64,000 nucleotides of DNA from Cellulophaga sp. Hel_I_12 (GCF_000799565.1 NZ_JUHB01000001.1:3599501-3663500); one strand, 5' to 3'. Positions 8,326 through 17,508 are shown, counted from the first letter of the stretch. Made by a program: numbers and translations. Notes: a model not told the origin generated them from the letters alone.

Positions 8326-8835
8326 ATGATAAAACCTAAAAATAAATTCCCTGACTTAGAGGTAGCGCTCACAAACGGCGCACAATGGAGCTTGTCAGCT
8401 CAAAAAAGCGATACCTTTACAATGCTTGTTTTTTATCGTGGCTTGCACTGCCCGGTGTGTAAAAAGTATTTGGAAGAATTAAAGAAAAAATTAGATGCCT
8501 TTAGCAATAAAGGAGTGCATTTAGTTGCGATCAGCTGTGATTCTGAAGCACGAGCAAAAAAAACAACGGAGGAATGGAGCATTTCTGAAATACCTTTAGG
8601 TTATGATTTAGAAATTACTAAAGCTAGAGAACTAGGTCTTTTTATTTCTAAAGGCATCTCTGATAAAGAACCCGAAGCGTTTTCAGAACCGGCGGTTTTT
8701 TTGATAAGGCCAAATCAAACACTTTACGCCAGTGCCATTCAAAGCATGCCCTTCGCAAGACCTCATTGGGATGACATTTTGAACGCCATTGATTTTGTGA
8801 CCAAAAATGAGTACCCCGCACGCGGAGGAGCCTAA
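8326..8835 (+). CDS. Peroxiredoxin-like (AhpC/TSA) protein
   Basis: 169 residues with a thioredoxin fold. FYRGLHCPVCKKYLEEL places a CxxC pair at Cys42 and Cys45, where peroxiredoxins have the peroxidatic Cys. The later strand VHLVAISCDSEARAKK and the cis-Pro-like SEPAVFLIRPN also fit. No signal peptide, so cytoplasmic. This 'peroxiredoxin-like' group has CPVC rather than the Thr-x-x-Cys site of classical enzymes, so peroxidase activity is not certain. It stands alone, with 380 bases before it. The frameshifted remnant downstream on the other strand is not obviously related. Confidence 0.85.
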   Translation: MIKPKNKFPDLEVALTNGAQWSLSAQKSDTFTMLVFYRGLHCPVCKKYLEELKKKLDAFSNKGVHLVAISCDSEARAKKTTEEWSISEIPLGYDLEITKARELGLFISKGISDKEPEAFSEPAVFLIRPNQTLYASAIQSMPFARPHWDDILNAIDFVTKNEYPARGGA

Positions 8836-9150
8836 TTTTTTCAAAAAACCTTATGGTACCCTCTCTGTTACTGCTTAGCACTGGCCGCTAATACTTCTTT
8901 TAGGTAACTATTTGTTGGAATGAAGGCGTTCGGGGTTGCATTATCCTTTTTTTAAGAATACCATCCTTAGCTATAAAAATGGCCATCACATCAGTATAAA
9001 TTTGTTGTTTGAACTTCAAATTTTGAAAAATGGAATGTGGCAAAAATCTTTTTTTTACCGTTCTGTTGCATCAAAAATACAACGTAATTTAAGAATTGCT
9101 TTTATCAGATAGTATTAAAAACCGTAGAATTAGAATCAGAAGAAAATTGA
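8836..9150. other. Intergenic region holding a broken gene
   Basis: About 315 bases between two plus-strand genes. The minus strand (8868-9071) carries what looks like the frameshifted remnant of a short gene, described separately. I see no clear promoter for the flavoprotein at 9151. Confidence 0.4.
8868..9071 (-). pseudogene. Frameshifted gene remnant (two homopolymer shifts)
   Basis: Reading leftward, three frame pieces join into one protein-like sequence: MQQNGKK from ATG at 9071, then RFLPHSIFQNLKF...TDVMAIFIAKDGILKK, then KDNATPNAFIPTNSYLKEV ending LAASAKQ and stop at 8868. The breaks fall exactly at two single-base runs (eight A at 9049-9056 and seven A at 8947-8953, coding strand). 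One extra A in the second run restores the frame. The joined peptide of about 67 residues looks like real protein. I do not recognise the family. It could be decay, sequencing error in the runs, or chance. Confidence 0.35.
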
Positions 9151-10446
9151 ATGACAGAACATAAAATAGTCATTATAGGTGGTGGGTTTGCCGGAATAAA
9201 TTTAGCGAAGTCATTAGCTAATACATCAGGGATTCAAGTAGTGTTGGTCGATAAAAACAATTACAATCATTTTTCTCCCTTATTATATCAGGTGGCAACT
9301 GGCTTATTAGATATTTCGAGCATTTGCATCCCCTTTAGAACCCTTTTTAAAGGAACAAAAAATCTAAACTTTAGATTGGGTAAATTATTGGAGGTTTTCC
9401 CTGGGGAGCAAAAAATAAGGCTAAGCACAGGTGAACTATCGTATGACTCCTTAGTGATTGCAACAGGAACGGTAAGCAATTTTTTTGGAATGGAAAATAT
9501 AAAAAAAAACGCTTTACCTATGAAATCGGTTGAAGATGCTACTAAGCTCCGAAATTTTTTGCTTCGGGAAGCAGAAAAGTACACGTATACCAATGATATT
9601 GACGAAAAACGAAAAATGCAAAACATTGTTGTTTCAGGCGCTGGACCATCAGGTGTAGAAATTGCCGGTATGTTAGCAGAAATGCGTAATCGTATTCTAG
9701 AAAAAATATATCCAGAACTCGATAGTACAAAAATGAAAATTTATCTTGTAGATGGAGCAGCAACACTACTTCCACCAATGCGTGAAAAATCACAGCAGTA
9801 TTCCTTAGAAACCCTAAAAAAAATGGGAGTAAAAGTTTTGCTCAACAAAATGGTTCGTGATTATAAGGATGATGTGGTCTATTTTAAGGATGGCGAAAAA
9901 ATTGAGACAAAAACATTGATTTGGACTGCAGGAGTTATTGCTTTAAAGTTTAAAGGGATGCCAGAGGGTAGTTACAAAGAAAGTAAGAGACTAAAAGTCG
10001 ATGCGTATCACAGGGTGGAGCATACTGAAAATATTTATGCCATAGGAGACGCTTGCATACTTCAAGAGGACCCTAACTTCCCCAATGGTCATCCACAACT
10101 AGGAAGTGTAGCACAACAGCAAGGAAAGCTTTTAGCCAAAAATTTTAAGGCTATGGTGAATAAGCAAACGATGCAAGCTTTCACCTATGATGATAAAGGA
10201 ACCATGGCAATTATTGGTCGCAAAAAAGCTGTGGCAGATTTGAATATCCCTAAAACAACCTTAACAGGATGGATTGCTTGGATTTCATGGTTGTTCGTTC
10301 ATTTATTGTTGCTGCTAAATTATCGCAATCAATTGAGAACCATGTGGAATTGGGCAACCGCTTATTTCGGCAAAGCACAATCGCAGGGAATCATGCTTGG
10401 CGAAATTCCAGAGGATGAATCTAATCCTCAAATAAAAGAAAAATAG
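9151..10446 (+). CDS. Type II NADH dehydrogenase-like FAD oxidoreductase
   Basis: 431 residues. FAD-binding Rossmann motif IVIIGGGFAG (residues 6-15), second nucleotide motif VVSGAGPSGVE (near 168) for NADH, and YAIGDA (near 296) that contacts FAD ribityl. A hydrophobic Trp-rich C-terminal segment (WIAWISWLFVHLLLLLNY) anchors the enzyme to the inner membrane, as in NDH-2. Such enzymes pass electrons from NADH to quinone without pumping protons. Bacteroidota often carry several copies in addition to NQR, and some may act on other donors. It is followed after 43 bases by an SDR gene on the same strand. Confidence 0.85.
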   Translation: MTEHKIVIIGGGFAGINLAKSLANTSGIQVVLVDKNNYNHFSPLLYQVATGLLDISSICIPFRTLFKGTKNLNFRLGKLLEVFPGEQKIRLSTGELSYDSLVIATGTVSNFFGMENIKKNALPMKSVEDATKLRNFLLREAEKYTYTNDIDEKRKMQNIVVSGAGPSGVEIAGMLAEMRNRILEKIYPELDSTKMKIYLVDGAATLLPPMREKSQQYSLETLKKMGVKVLLNKMVRDYKDDVVYFKDGEKIETKTLIWTAGVIALKFKGMPEGSYKESKRLKVDAYHRVEHTENIYAIGDACILQEDPNFPNGHPQLGSVAQQQGKLLAKNFKAMVNKQTMQAFTYDDKGTMAIIGRKKAVADLNIPKTTLTGWIAWISWLFVHLLLLLNYRNQLRTMWNWATAYFGKAQSQGIMLGEIPEDESNPQIKEK

Positions 10447-10489
10447 CAATGCGTGAAGAGTTTATAATGTTGAACTAAATACACACAAA

Positions 10490-11278
10490 ATGAAAAATTT
10501 TAAAAATAAAACAATAATTATCACAGGCGGAGCAAGCGGATTAGGTTTGGCAGCAGCCAAAGAGCTAGCCTCAAAGGGGGGCAATTTATCGCTTGTGGAT
10601 TATGACGAAGAAGGCCTAAAAAAGGCAAAAGAAGAACTTAAAAATGAATTCTTGGATATCAAGGTAATCAGTATTCTTGCTGATGTTTCCGAGGAAGAGG
10701 CCGTTAAAAATTATGTAAAAACTACGCTTAAAGAATTTGGCTCAATTGACGGATTTCTTAATAATGCGGGTATCGAAGGCGACCAAGCTCCGATGGATGA
10801 ATATGATGTTGATGTGTTTAAAAAAGTAGTAGACATAAATCTCATGGGTGTTTTTTATGGTTTAAAATATGTGCTTCCAGAAATGAAAGAGAACGGAGGT
10901 AAAATAGTAAATATGTCTTCTGTTGGTGGACTAAGAGGCGTAATCAATATTACGCCCTATGTTGCTACTAAACATAGCGTTGCAGGAATGACTAAAAGTG
11001 CAGCCATGGAGTTTGCAAAGTATAATATTCTAACAAACGCACTTGCACCAGGCGCTATCTTAACAAATATGGTGGCTGAATCTATGAAAAAAGTAAATCC
11101 TGAAAATCCTAAAAAGGCCGAAGAAGAATTTGCAAAAAGAAACCCGATGGGAAGATTAGGAAGACCAGAAGAGGTTGCTAAAGTGGTTGCTTTTTTATTA
11201 AGTGATGATAACAGCTATATAAACGGGCAGGTTATTGCCATTGATGGTGGCGAATCTAATATTTATGGAAACTTATAA
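10490..11278 (+). CDS. Short-chain dehydrogenase/reductase
   Basis: 262 residues, classical SDR. The cofactor motif is TGGASGLG (12-19), Asp37 after the second strand favours NAD over NADP, NNAG sits at 91-94, and the catalytic set is Ser143 or Ser144 with Tyr157 and Lys161. The C-terminal YINGQVIAIDGGE is typical. The substrate cannot be predicted; relatives include glucose, 3-oxoacyl and secondary-alcohol dehydrogenases. It shares strand and short spacing with the NADH dehydrogenase-like gene, so the two may be one transcript. Confidence 0.88.
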   Translation: MKNFKNKTIIITGGASGLGLAAAKELASKGGNLSLVDYDEEGLKKAKEELKNEFLDIKVISILADVSEEEAVKNYVKTTLKEFGSIDGFLNNAGIEGDQAPMDEYDVDVFKKVVDINLMGVFYGLKYVLPEMKENGGKIVNMSSVGGLRGVINITPYVATKHSVAGMTKSAAMEFAKYNILTNALAPGAILTNMVAESMKKVNPENPKKAEEEFAKRNPMGRLGRPEEVAKVVAFLLSDDNSYINGQVIAIDGGESNIYGNL

Positions 11279-11297
11279 ACCTTTGGTCTAAAAATAA

Positions 11298-11342
11298 TCA
11301 TAGAATTCAATACATATATTTTGATCGGATTCTATGAGTTTT
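11298..11342 (+). terminator. Possible terminator after the SDR gene
   Basis: A 9-bp stem, TCATAGAAT (11298-11306) with ATTCTATGA (11329-11337), and a 22-base loop, followed by GTTTTTAT. The large loop makes it weaker than the other terminators here. Confidence 0.4.
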
Positions 11343-11418
11343 TATATTTAGATTGGTTTAAACCAGCAATTATAGCCATGCTATTTTTAATACTAACCTG
11401 TACGAAAATCTTAAAATC

Positions 11419-11715
11419 ATGTCAAAATTTAATGAAATAATCGCTCAACATAAGCCAACTCTTATTGATGTCTTTGCAACTTGGTGTGGGCCTTGTAAAA
11501 CTATGGCTCCTTTTTTTGATAAAGCGAAAGAAGAACTGGGCGACTCGGTAACCGCTTTAAAAATAGATTTAGATAAAAACCCTTCGTTTGCCGCTAAGTA
11601 TGGTGTTCGGAGTGTGCCAACCTTGATGCTATTTAAAAATGGAAAAGTGGTGTGGAAACAATCAGGAGTTATTCCAGCTCATGAACTTGTGGACATTGGG
11701 CGACAATATATATAA
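11419..11715 (+). CDS. Thioredoxin
   Basis: 98 residues, the size of a minimal thioredoxin, with the active site WCGPC (Cys23, Cys26), the strand VTALKIDLDKN and cis-Pro in RSVPTLMLFKNG. No signal peptide, so a cytoplasmic disulfide reductase. It starts 18 bases before nhaA ends its spacing, that is, its stop lies 18 bases from the nhaA start, so the two are almost surely co-transcribed. A 12-bp palindrome (TGGTTTAAACCA, 11354-11365) lies about 55 bases before its start and may be a regulator site. It is probably not the main housekeeping thioredoxin, given its place in a stress cluster (inference). Confidence 0.92.
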   Translation: MSKFNEIIAQHKPTLIDVFATWCGPCKTMAPFFDKAKEELGDSVTALKIDLDKNPSFAAKYGVRSVPTLMLFKNGKVVWKQSGVIPAHELVDIGRQYI

Positions 11716-11733
11716 ATTAAAACAACTCGCAGC

Positions 11734-13071
11734 GTGAGGCCATTTTTTAAAAATTTTTTTCAAAGAGACTCTTCCACAGGTATTCTTTTAATGTTGACCA
11801 CCTTTATCGCATTAATTGTCGCGAATACCCCATTAAACAGTTTTTATACTGTTATTATGGAACTGGAATTTAGCTTAGGCTTTCCTAATTGGAATATTAC
11901 AAAATCTATTCATCATTGGGTGAATGACGGGTTAATGTCCTTATTTTTCTTATTGGTAGGTCTTGAAATAAAGGGAGAACTAAAATTTGGAAGGTTAAAA
12001 TCATTTAAGTCTGCTGTTTTTCCAGTGGTAGCGGCTATAAGTGGGGCTCTAGTTCCAGGGCTTATTTATTGGGCCTTTAATTACAATACGATTTATGCTC
12101 AGGGTTGGGCAATACCCATGGCAACAGATATTGCTTTTGTGATTGGTATAATTGCAATTTTGGGTTCTAGAGTTCCATCATGGGTAAAAGTTTTTGTAAC
12201 GACAATAGCCGTGGTTGATGATTTAATTGCAGTTTTGGTCATCGCTTTTTTTTATACAGAACAAATAAGTTGGCCATCATTGGCGATAGCGGGTGTTTGT
12301 GTTTTAGTATTACTATTTTTAAATTTTAGAAATACATCAAGACTCACGCCTTACCTTATGATTGGTTTTGTGCTTTGGTGCGCCGTACTGGCTTCGGGAA
12401 TACACCCTACTTTTGCAGGTGTGGTTTTGGCACTTACTATTCCACTGAACCAAAAATGGAATTTAGAGGAGATAAAAAAGTTTGCACTAAAAGGCTTTAA
12501 TCAGTTTAAAAAAGCGAAAGACGAAACTTTTTCGTTAACATCAGCCCAAGCACATTATTACCTCGAAAAAACGCAAAGAGAAATGGAATCCCCATTGCGT
12601 CGTTTAGAGCGAAAACTACACAAGCCTGTTTACTTTATAATTATGCCTTTGTTCGCCTTTGTGAACGCAGGAATTGTAATTGACGGTGCTATTTTAGGAA
12701 AAGCATTTCAAGTGCCCATAACATGGGGTATTATTGCAGGCTTGTTTATTGGTAAACAAGTAGGTATTTTATTAGGAGTTTGGGTTTTGTTAAAATTCTT
12801 TTATAAGAGTATGCCTAATACAAAAGCCATATGGAAAGTATTGCATGGCGTTGCTTTACTTTGTGGTATTGGCTTTACGATGTCACTTTTTATTACCAAT
12901 TTATCGTTTTCAAAAGAAATTCTTCTAGAAGAAGCAAAAATCGGGATTTTAATAAGCTCTTTGTTAAGCGGTGTTTTGGGTTATTATGTATTGTATAACG
13001 GCACTGAAAATCAAGAAGATGTAAAGGCTAAACATCTAGATATAGTAAATCCGCCTTCTGACAAAGCATAA
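11734..13071 (+). CDS. nhaA: Na+/H+ antiporter NhaA
   Basis: 445 residues from a GTG start, 18 bases after the thioredoxin stop. About 12 membrane segments. The ion-binding pair is Asp162-Asp163 in VVDDLIAV (E. coli Asp163-Asp164), and Asp132 in ATDIAF matches the conserved Asp133. The antiporter swaps internal Na+ for external protons and supports salt and alkaline-pH tolerance, fitting a marine bacterium. A hydrophilic loop near 250-295 is longer than in E. coli NhaA (388 residues), which explains most of the extra length. Confidence 0.95.
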   Translation: MRPFFKNFFQRDSSTGILLMLTTFIALIVANTPLNSFYTVIMELEFSLGFPNWNITKSIHHWVNDGLMSLFFLLVGLEIKGELKFGRLKSFKSAVFPVVAAISGALVPGLIYWAFNYNTIYAQGWAIPMATDIAFVIGIIAILGSRVPSWVKVFVTTIAVVDDLIAVLVIAFFYTEQISWPSLAIAGVCVLVLLFLNFRNTSRLTPYLMIGFVLWCAVLASGIHPTFAGVVLALTIPLNQKWNLEEIKKFALKGFNQFKKAKDETFSLTSAQAHYYLEKTQREMESPLRRLERKLHKPVYFIIMPLFAFVNAGIVIDGAILGKAFQVPITWGIIAGLFIGKQVGILLGVWVLLKFFYKSMPNTKAIWKVLHGVALLCGIGFTMSLFITNLSFSKEILLEEAKIGILISSLLSGVLGYYVLYNGTENQEDVKAKHLDIVNPPSDKA

Positions 13072-13081
13072 GACGGATTTT
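13047..13081. terminator. Terminator between nhaA and hpf
   Basis: AAATCCGCCTT (13047-13057) pairs with AAGACGGATTT (13070-13080) with one C-A mismatch and is followed by T. The right arm begins inside the nhaA stop codon. The stem can serve both converging genes. Confidence 0.6.
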
Positions 13082-13106
13082 CTTTAGGGTTGCTATTGAA
13101 AATTCC

Positions 13107-13409
13107 CTAATAATCTTTCATTTTACCTTTAACTTTTTTTAATTGATCTTCCAAATCTCGGACAGTCTCTGCTATGGCAGCTTCAAAATTTTCTGCATTT
13201 GTAGAAGCAAAAATCCGAGGTCCGGGTAAACTTAAACGTATATCACAAATCATTTCGCTGTCATCAGATCTATTTTGCTGTTTAAAAAACACATCGGCTC
13301 TGTGCACAAAATTGTATTTGTGATGTAAATTCTCCAATTTTTCTTTGGCTAATTCTTCTAGGCGTGTACTGGAAGAAACGTCGTGGTATTCATATATAAT
13401 TTGCATCAT
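13107..13409 (-). CDS. hpf: Ribosome hibernation promoting factor (HPF/RaiA family)
   Basis: 100 residues, the short HPF form. The order of strands and helices fits (MQIIYEYHDVSSSTRLEELA..KLENLHHKYNFV..ADVFFKQQN..CDIRLSLPGPRIFASTNAENFEAAI), ending in a basic helix QLKKVKGKMKDY. In the family the protein binds the 30S decoding region and silences ribosomes in stationary phase. There is no long C-terminal dimerisation domain. It ends next to the nhaA terminator and is followed upstream by a deaminase gene on the same strand (19-base gap). Confidence 0.9.
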   Translation of the reverse strand: MMQIIYEYHDVSSSTRLEELAKEKLENLHHKYNFVHRADVFFKQQNRSDDSEMICDIRLSLPGPRIFASTNAENFEAAIAETVRDLEDQLKKVKGKMKDY

Positions 13410-13428
13410 CTAGATATTTATTTTATTA

Positions 13429-13869
13429 TTATTTCCAAATGCTTATGGCTTCATCACGAAGCAGTTGGATAAGATTAAATTCTTTTTTTTTGTTTTCTTC
13501 TGGGTAGGCATAATACATATCAGTATAAATAAACCCAAAATCTTTGGCATCTTGGGCTGAGGCTCCATAATAGATTTTGTCTAGCTTGGCCCAATAACAA
13601 GCTCCAAGGCACATCATGCATGGAATACAACTAGTATACAAGATACAATCTTTTAAAGTTTTAGACTGTAGTATAGCACAGGCTTTTTGAATTACAGCGA
13701 GTTCGGCGTGCTGTGTACAATCTTTTTTTTCATGTACCACATTGTGACCTTCCGCTATGATTTTATTGTTTTTGACGATAACAGCGCCAAAAGCGCCATT
13801 ACCTTTTGATTTTCCTTCTGCGGCTAATGCAATGGCACGTTTCATGAAGTGTATGTTTTCAGCTGTCAT
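13429..13869 (-). CDS. Nucleoside/guanine deaminase (CDA fold)
   Basis: 146 residues with both zinc motifs of the cytidine-deaminase superfamily: HAE at 54-56 (His54 zinc ligand, Glu56 proton shuttle) and PCMMC (Cys84, Cys87). The length, the segment GAFGAVIVKNNKIIAEGHN and a Tyr-rich tail with Trp near the end resemble guanine deaminases (GuaD of Bacillus, 156 residues) more than the tRNA adenosine deaminase TadA. It would turn guanine into xanthine plus ammonia. Without alignment I keep the substrate open. Confidence 0.85.
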   Translation of the reverse strand: MTAENIHFMKRAIALAAEGKSKGNGAFGAVIVKNNKIIAEGHNVVHEKKDCTQHAELAVIQKACAILQSKTLKDCILYTSCIPCMMCLGACYWAKLDKIYYGASAQDAKDFGFIYTDMYYAYPEENKKKEFNLIQLLRDEAISIWK

Positions 13870-13939
13870 TTAGGTCGTTTTAAGGTATTGGGCTAAGGTA
13901 GCACTCTTCGTATAGATTCTTATTTTTAAGTCTAACTTT

Positions 13940-14335
13940 TTAATTGAAATTCACCATCCAATGAATACCATATTTATCGCTACACCTTCCAAAATATCCC
14001 CATTCCCGTTCTCTAAAAGTGTGATGTATTTGTCCACCATCAGATAGTTGAGAAAATAATTCTTCTGCTTTTTCTTTGGAATCTAAATCTATGCTCATAT
14101 GTATTTGGTTACCCAAATTTATGGGAGTGTCTGGTGACGCATCATAAGCCATAAAGTGCACTCCTTTTCCCTTGAGCTCGGCGTGTTGTAATTTTTGTCG
14201 GTACGATGCGGGAACATCAATTTTTTTGTCTTCGTAGGTTTGACGATTTTTTATTTCAGCATCGAAAAGCTGACCGTAAAAACTAAGAGCCTCATGGCAA
14301 TTTCCACGAAAGGCTAAGTATGCTTGTATTTTCAT
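13940..14335 (-). CDS. VOC-fold protein (PhnB-like glyoxalase superfamily)
   Basis: 131 residues from the ATG at 14335 (MKIQAYLAFRG). An in-frame ATG seven codons further up would add only MNLKINI and is less likely. Features of PhnB-like proteins: CHEALSFYGQLFDAE near the start, HFMAYD, HMSIDLDSKEKAEELFSQLSDGG, and the ending WGYFGRCSDKYGIHWMVNF. These small proteins have two beta-alpha-beta-beta-beta units; few have a known reaction despite frequent annotation as methyltransferase-like. It stands alone on the minus strand. Confidence 0.85.
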   Translation of the reverse strand: MKIQAYLAFRGNCHEALSFYGQLFDAEIKNRQTYEDKKIDVPASYRQKLQHAELKGKGVHFMAYDASPDTPINLGNQIHMSIDLDSKEKAEELFSQLSDGGQIHHTFREREWGYFGRCSDKYGIHWMVNFN

Positions 14336-14545
14336 GATGTTTATTTTTAAGTTCATCCAAACTTAAGTATTCATAGAAATGTATCTTGAGCTAAAAGCAT
14401 TAAATTTTAATTCAAATCAAATTTGGGAAGTTTCGCTTGTCAGAATTTTTGTGAATTAGGTATTGCATTAAAAAAATACACAATCGGAGTAGTGAATTTT
14501 TTTAAAGAGAAATATATTTACAAGACGCATGAAAATCATTAAACA

Positions 14546-14992
14546 ATGGAAAAAACAAACTATATCATTTATTTAGCAGATGATGATGAAGACGATAGGC
14601 AATTTTTTGAAGAAATTACGGAGGAAATGGTTGAAAATATTCTTTTAAAAACCTTTGAAAATGGAATAGACTTACTAAAATCTCTATTTCAATCTGACCT
14701 GAAAAAGCCTGATTTTATTTTTTTAGACCTTAACATGCCACTGATGGATGGAGAAGAATGTTTAAGCGAGATTAGGGCCGCAGCATCTTTAAAAGATATT
14801 CCAATTATTATTTATTCTACATCCATCGATTTTTCAAAAGCAGAACGTTTTCGGGATGCAGGTGCTAATTTATATTTAAAGAAACCAAACAATTATAAAG
14901 CGTTAAAGGCAGCTATTCTCAACTGTTTAGAGCATTTTAAAACCACAGGAAAAAACCCTGAAGAAAACGATACGTTCATTGTACAATTGTAA
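14546..14992 (+). CDS. CheY-like single-domain response regulator
   Basis: 148 residues, a receiver domain only. Acidic pocket ADDDEDD (11-17), phospho-acceptor Asp61 in FLDLNMPLMDG, Ser91/Ser93 region and Lys113 in LKKP. No output domain. Members of this group (Rcp1-like) usually pair with phytochrome-like or PAS histidine kinases, and the next gene, 11 bases on, is such a kinase. It probably relays phosphate or acts as a sink. Confidence 0.92.
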   Translation: MEKTNYIIYLADDDEDDRQFFEEITEEMVENILLKTFENGIDLLKSLFQSDLKKPDFIFLDLNMPLMDGEECLSEIRAAASLKDIPIIIYSTSIDFSKAERFRDAGANLYLKKPNNYKALKAAILNCLEHFKTTGKNPEENDTFIVQL

Positions 14993-15003
14993 AGTTTATA
15001 GTT

Positions 15004-17508
15004 ATGAGTAGCCAAAAGCAAAAACATATTCCTAAGTTTTTACAAAATGGGAGTGAAATGGCGCAATTAATTGCAGAGAAAGATTGGAAAGAACATGCCT
15101 TGGGTGAACCAGAAAACTGGCCCATGGCTTTAAAATTGACATTGAATACGATGCTCAATACTGCGTTTCCAAAGTTTTTGTTATGGGGAAAAGAATATTA
15201 TAATTTTTACAATGATGCCTATCGCCCCAGTTTGGGTATTGATGGTAAACATCCATTAATTATTGGTAAAGGCTTCGACGAGGCTTGGCCAGAATTAAAA
15301 GAATCGATGAAACCTGAAGTAGATTTGGTTTTTAGCACAGGCAAACCCACTTGGCATGAAAATCAATTAGTTCCGATTTACCGTAATGGCCAAATCGAGG
15401 AGGTGTTTTGGACCTTTAGTTACAGTGCAATTTTAGGTGATACCATGGAAATCAGTGGTGTTTTAGTTACCTGCATAGAAACAACCGATGCGGTAAAAAA
15501 TGTAAAGCGATTAGAAGAAAGTGAAGACGAATTAAAATTTGCCATCGATGCGACCGATTTGGGTACCTGGGACTATAACCCTTTAACTGATCAATTAAAA
15601 ACAAACCATCGGCTAAAAGAGTGGTTTGGGTTGCCTATTAAAGATGATATTGAGCTAGATCAGGCAACAAATGCCATCATTGCCAAAGATAGAGAGCGAG
15701 TGAATAAAACGATTCAAAATGCACTCACTTGGGAATCTGGCGGTAAATATGATGTTACTTATACGATTCAGAATAAAGAGACAAGACAAAAAAGAATTGT
15801 AAGAGCCTTGGGTAGGGCTTGGTTTAATGAAAATAGAATAGCCTATAGGTTTAACGGAACCTTACAAGATATTACAGAGCAACAGAAAGTTGTAAATCAT
15901 CTAAAACTAAATGAAGAGCGGTTTCGTCGCTTGGTAAAAGAAGTACCGGTAGGGATTGCGATTATAAGCGCTGAAGATTACTCCATAAAAGTGGTTAATG
16001 ATATGGCATTAATGATTTGGCAGAAAACCTTAGATGAGGCACTTAATATGCCGTTATTTGATGTGCTAACAGAAATTAAAGATGGCATTTCACCTATTTT
16101 TGAAAGTATACTTCGTAGCAAAAAAGCCAAAAAAGGGATGGAATATCCTTTTGTTCTCGAACGTAACGGAGTAAAAGAAACTGGTTATTTTAATTTTATT
16201 TTTAAGCCCATCTTAGAAAATAATAAGGTCATTGAAATAATGTTGGTGGCCTTTGAAATGACCGAAACGGTGAAAGCAAAGTTCAAGTTAGAAGAATCAG
16301 AACGGCAGTTTAAAAATTTCGTGATGCAGTCTCCAATTGCCATGGGGGTCTTAAGGGGAAAGGCAATGAAAATAGAAATGGCCAACAATTCTCTGTTAAA
16401 TCAATTTTGGCGCAAAAAAAAAGAAGAGGTACTAGGGAAAGGCCTATTGGAAATTTTTCCAAACTTATCTGATTCAAAATATCCCGAAATTATACAAAGC
16501 ATCATTAATACAGGAATCCCTGTTTCTGAAAAAGAATCTTATGCCTCGCTACAAGATGAAAATGGTATTTGGGAGTTTTATGTAGACTACATCTACGCGC
16601 CACTCAGAGATGTAGATGGAAACGTGTCAGGAGTAATGGTTACTTCAACAGATGTTACAGATCGCGTAAAAGCCCGTGAAAAATTAGAACAATTTTCTAA
16701 AGATTTGGAAAAGCAAGTTGCCCTGCGTACCAAACAATTAAAAGTGGCGAATAATAAATTGCAAGTATCGATTCAAAGTCTAGAAAATAGAAATGAAGAA
16801 TTAGAAGCTTTTGCCTATGTTTCCAGCCATGATTTACAAGAACCTTTGCGGAAAATTCAAATGTTTATCTCACGAATATTAGAACGAGAACAAGATACCT
16901 TAACCGATAAGGGAAAAACCTATTTTGATAAAATTACAGATTCTGCAACACGCATGCGAATTTTAATTGATGACTTATTGACATTTTCGAGATCAAATAA
17001 AAAAGATGCAGAATTTGAAGAGACCGATCTAAATTTAATAGTCAAAGAGGTAAAGGAACACTTGTCTGATAGTATTGAAAATTCAAAAGCTCAAATTACT
17101 TGCACCGCCTTACCAACAATTACTGCAATTCCGTTTCAATTACATCAAGTATTTACTAATCTTATAGGAAATGCTATTAAATTTTCAAAAAAAAATACGA
17201 TTCCAAGAATACATATTACTGCTGAAGTTGCTACGGGAAGAGAGATAAAGTTTCATAAATTACAAAAAAATACCCTGTTTTATAAAATTACTATTTCCGA
17301 TAATGGTATTGGTTTTCCTAAAGAAATGCAGTACAAAATATTTGAAGTATTTCAGCGTGTACATAGTCAACAAGACTATAAAGGAACTGGAATAGGTTTG
17401 GCGATTGTAAAAAAAATTGTGTTGAATCACGATGGTGTAATAGTGGCCGAAAGCACAGAAGGTGAGGGTACTACCATAAGCATGCTGATGCCAAAAAATA
17501 GGCTGTAG
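15004..17508 (+). CDS. Multi-PAS histidine kinase
   Basis: 834 residues without clear membrane segments. An N-terminal GAF/PAS-like part (about 30-165) is followed by at least three PAS modules (about 165-300, 300-420, 430-555), then a coiled coil (about 555-600) and the kinase core. The phospho-acceptor is His609 in SSHDLQEPLR, the variant H-box typical of kinases that work with Rcp1-like regulators. NLIGNAIKFS is the N-box, DNGIGF the G1 and GTGIGLAI the G2 box. It forms an operon with the regulator at 14546. The ligand or signal is unknown. A strong terminator follows 100 bases later. Confidence 0.9.
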   Translation: MSSQKQKHIPKFLQNGSEMAQLIAEKDWKEHALGEPENWPMALKLTLNTMLNTAFPKFLLWGKEYYNFYNDAYRPSLGIDGKHPLIIGKGFDEAWPELKESMKPEVDLVFSTGKPTWHENQLVPIYRNGQIEEVFWTFSYSAILGDTMEISGVLVTCIETTDAVKNVKRLEESEDELKFAIDATDLGTWDYNPLTDQLKTNHRLKEWFGLPIKDDIELDQATNAIIAKDRERVNKTIQNALTWESGGKYDVTYTIQNKETRQKRIVRALGRAWFNENRIAYRFNGTLQDITEQQKVVNHLKLNEERFRRLVKEVPVGIAIISAEDYSIKVVNDMALMIWQKTLDEALNMPLFDVLTEIKDGISPIFESILRSKKAKKGMEYPFVLERNGVKETGYFNFIFKPILENNKVIEIMLVAFEMTETVKAKFKLEESERQFKNFVMQSPIAMGVLRGKAMKIEMANNSLLNQFWRKKKEEVLGKGLLEIFPNLSDSKYPEIIQSIINTGIPVSEKESYASLQDENGIWEFYVDYIYAPLRDVDGNVSGVMVTSTDVTDRVKAREKLEQFSKDLEKQVALRTKQLKVANNKLQVSIQSLENRNEELEAFAYVSSHDLQEPLRKIQMFISRILEREQDTLTDKGKTYFDKITDSATRMRILIDDLLTFSRSNKKDAEFEETDLNLIVKEVKEHLSDSIENSKAQITCTALPTITAIPFQLHQVFTNLIGNAIKFSKKNTIPRIHITAEVATGREIKFHKLQKNTLFYKITISDNGIGFPKEMQYKIFEVFQRVHSQQDYKGTGIGLAIVKKIVLNHDGVIVAESTEGEGTTISMLMPKNRL

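Noticed and set aside
9034..9056. TGGCA...TTTT as a second sigma-54 promoter before the flavoprotein gene
   Set aside because: The -12 GC is missing and the region lies within the broken gene.
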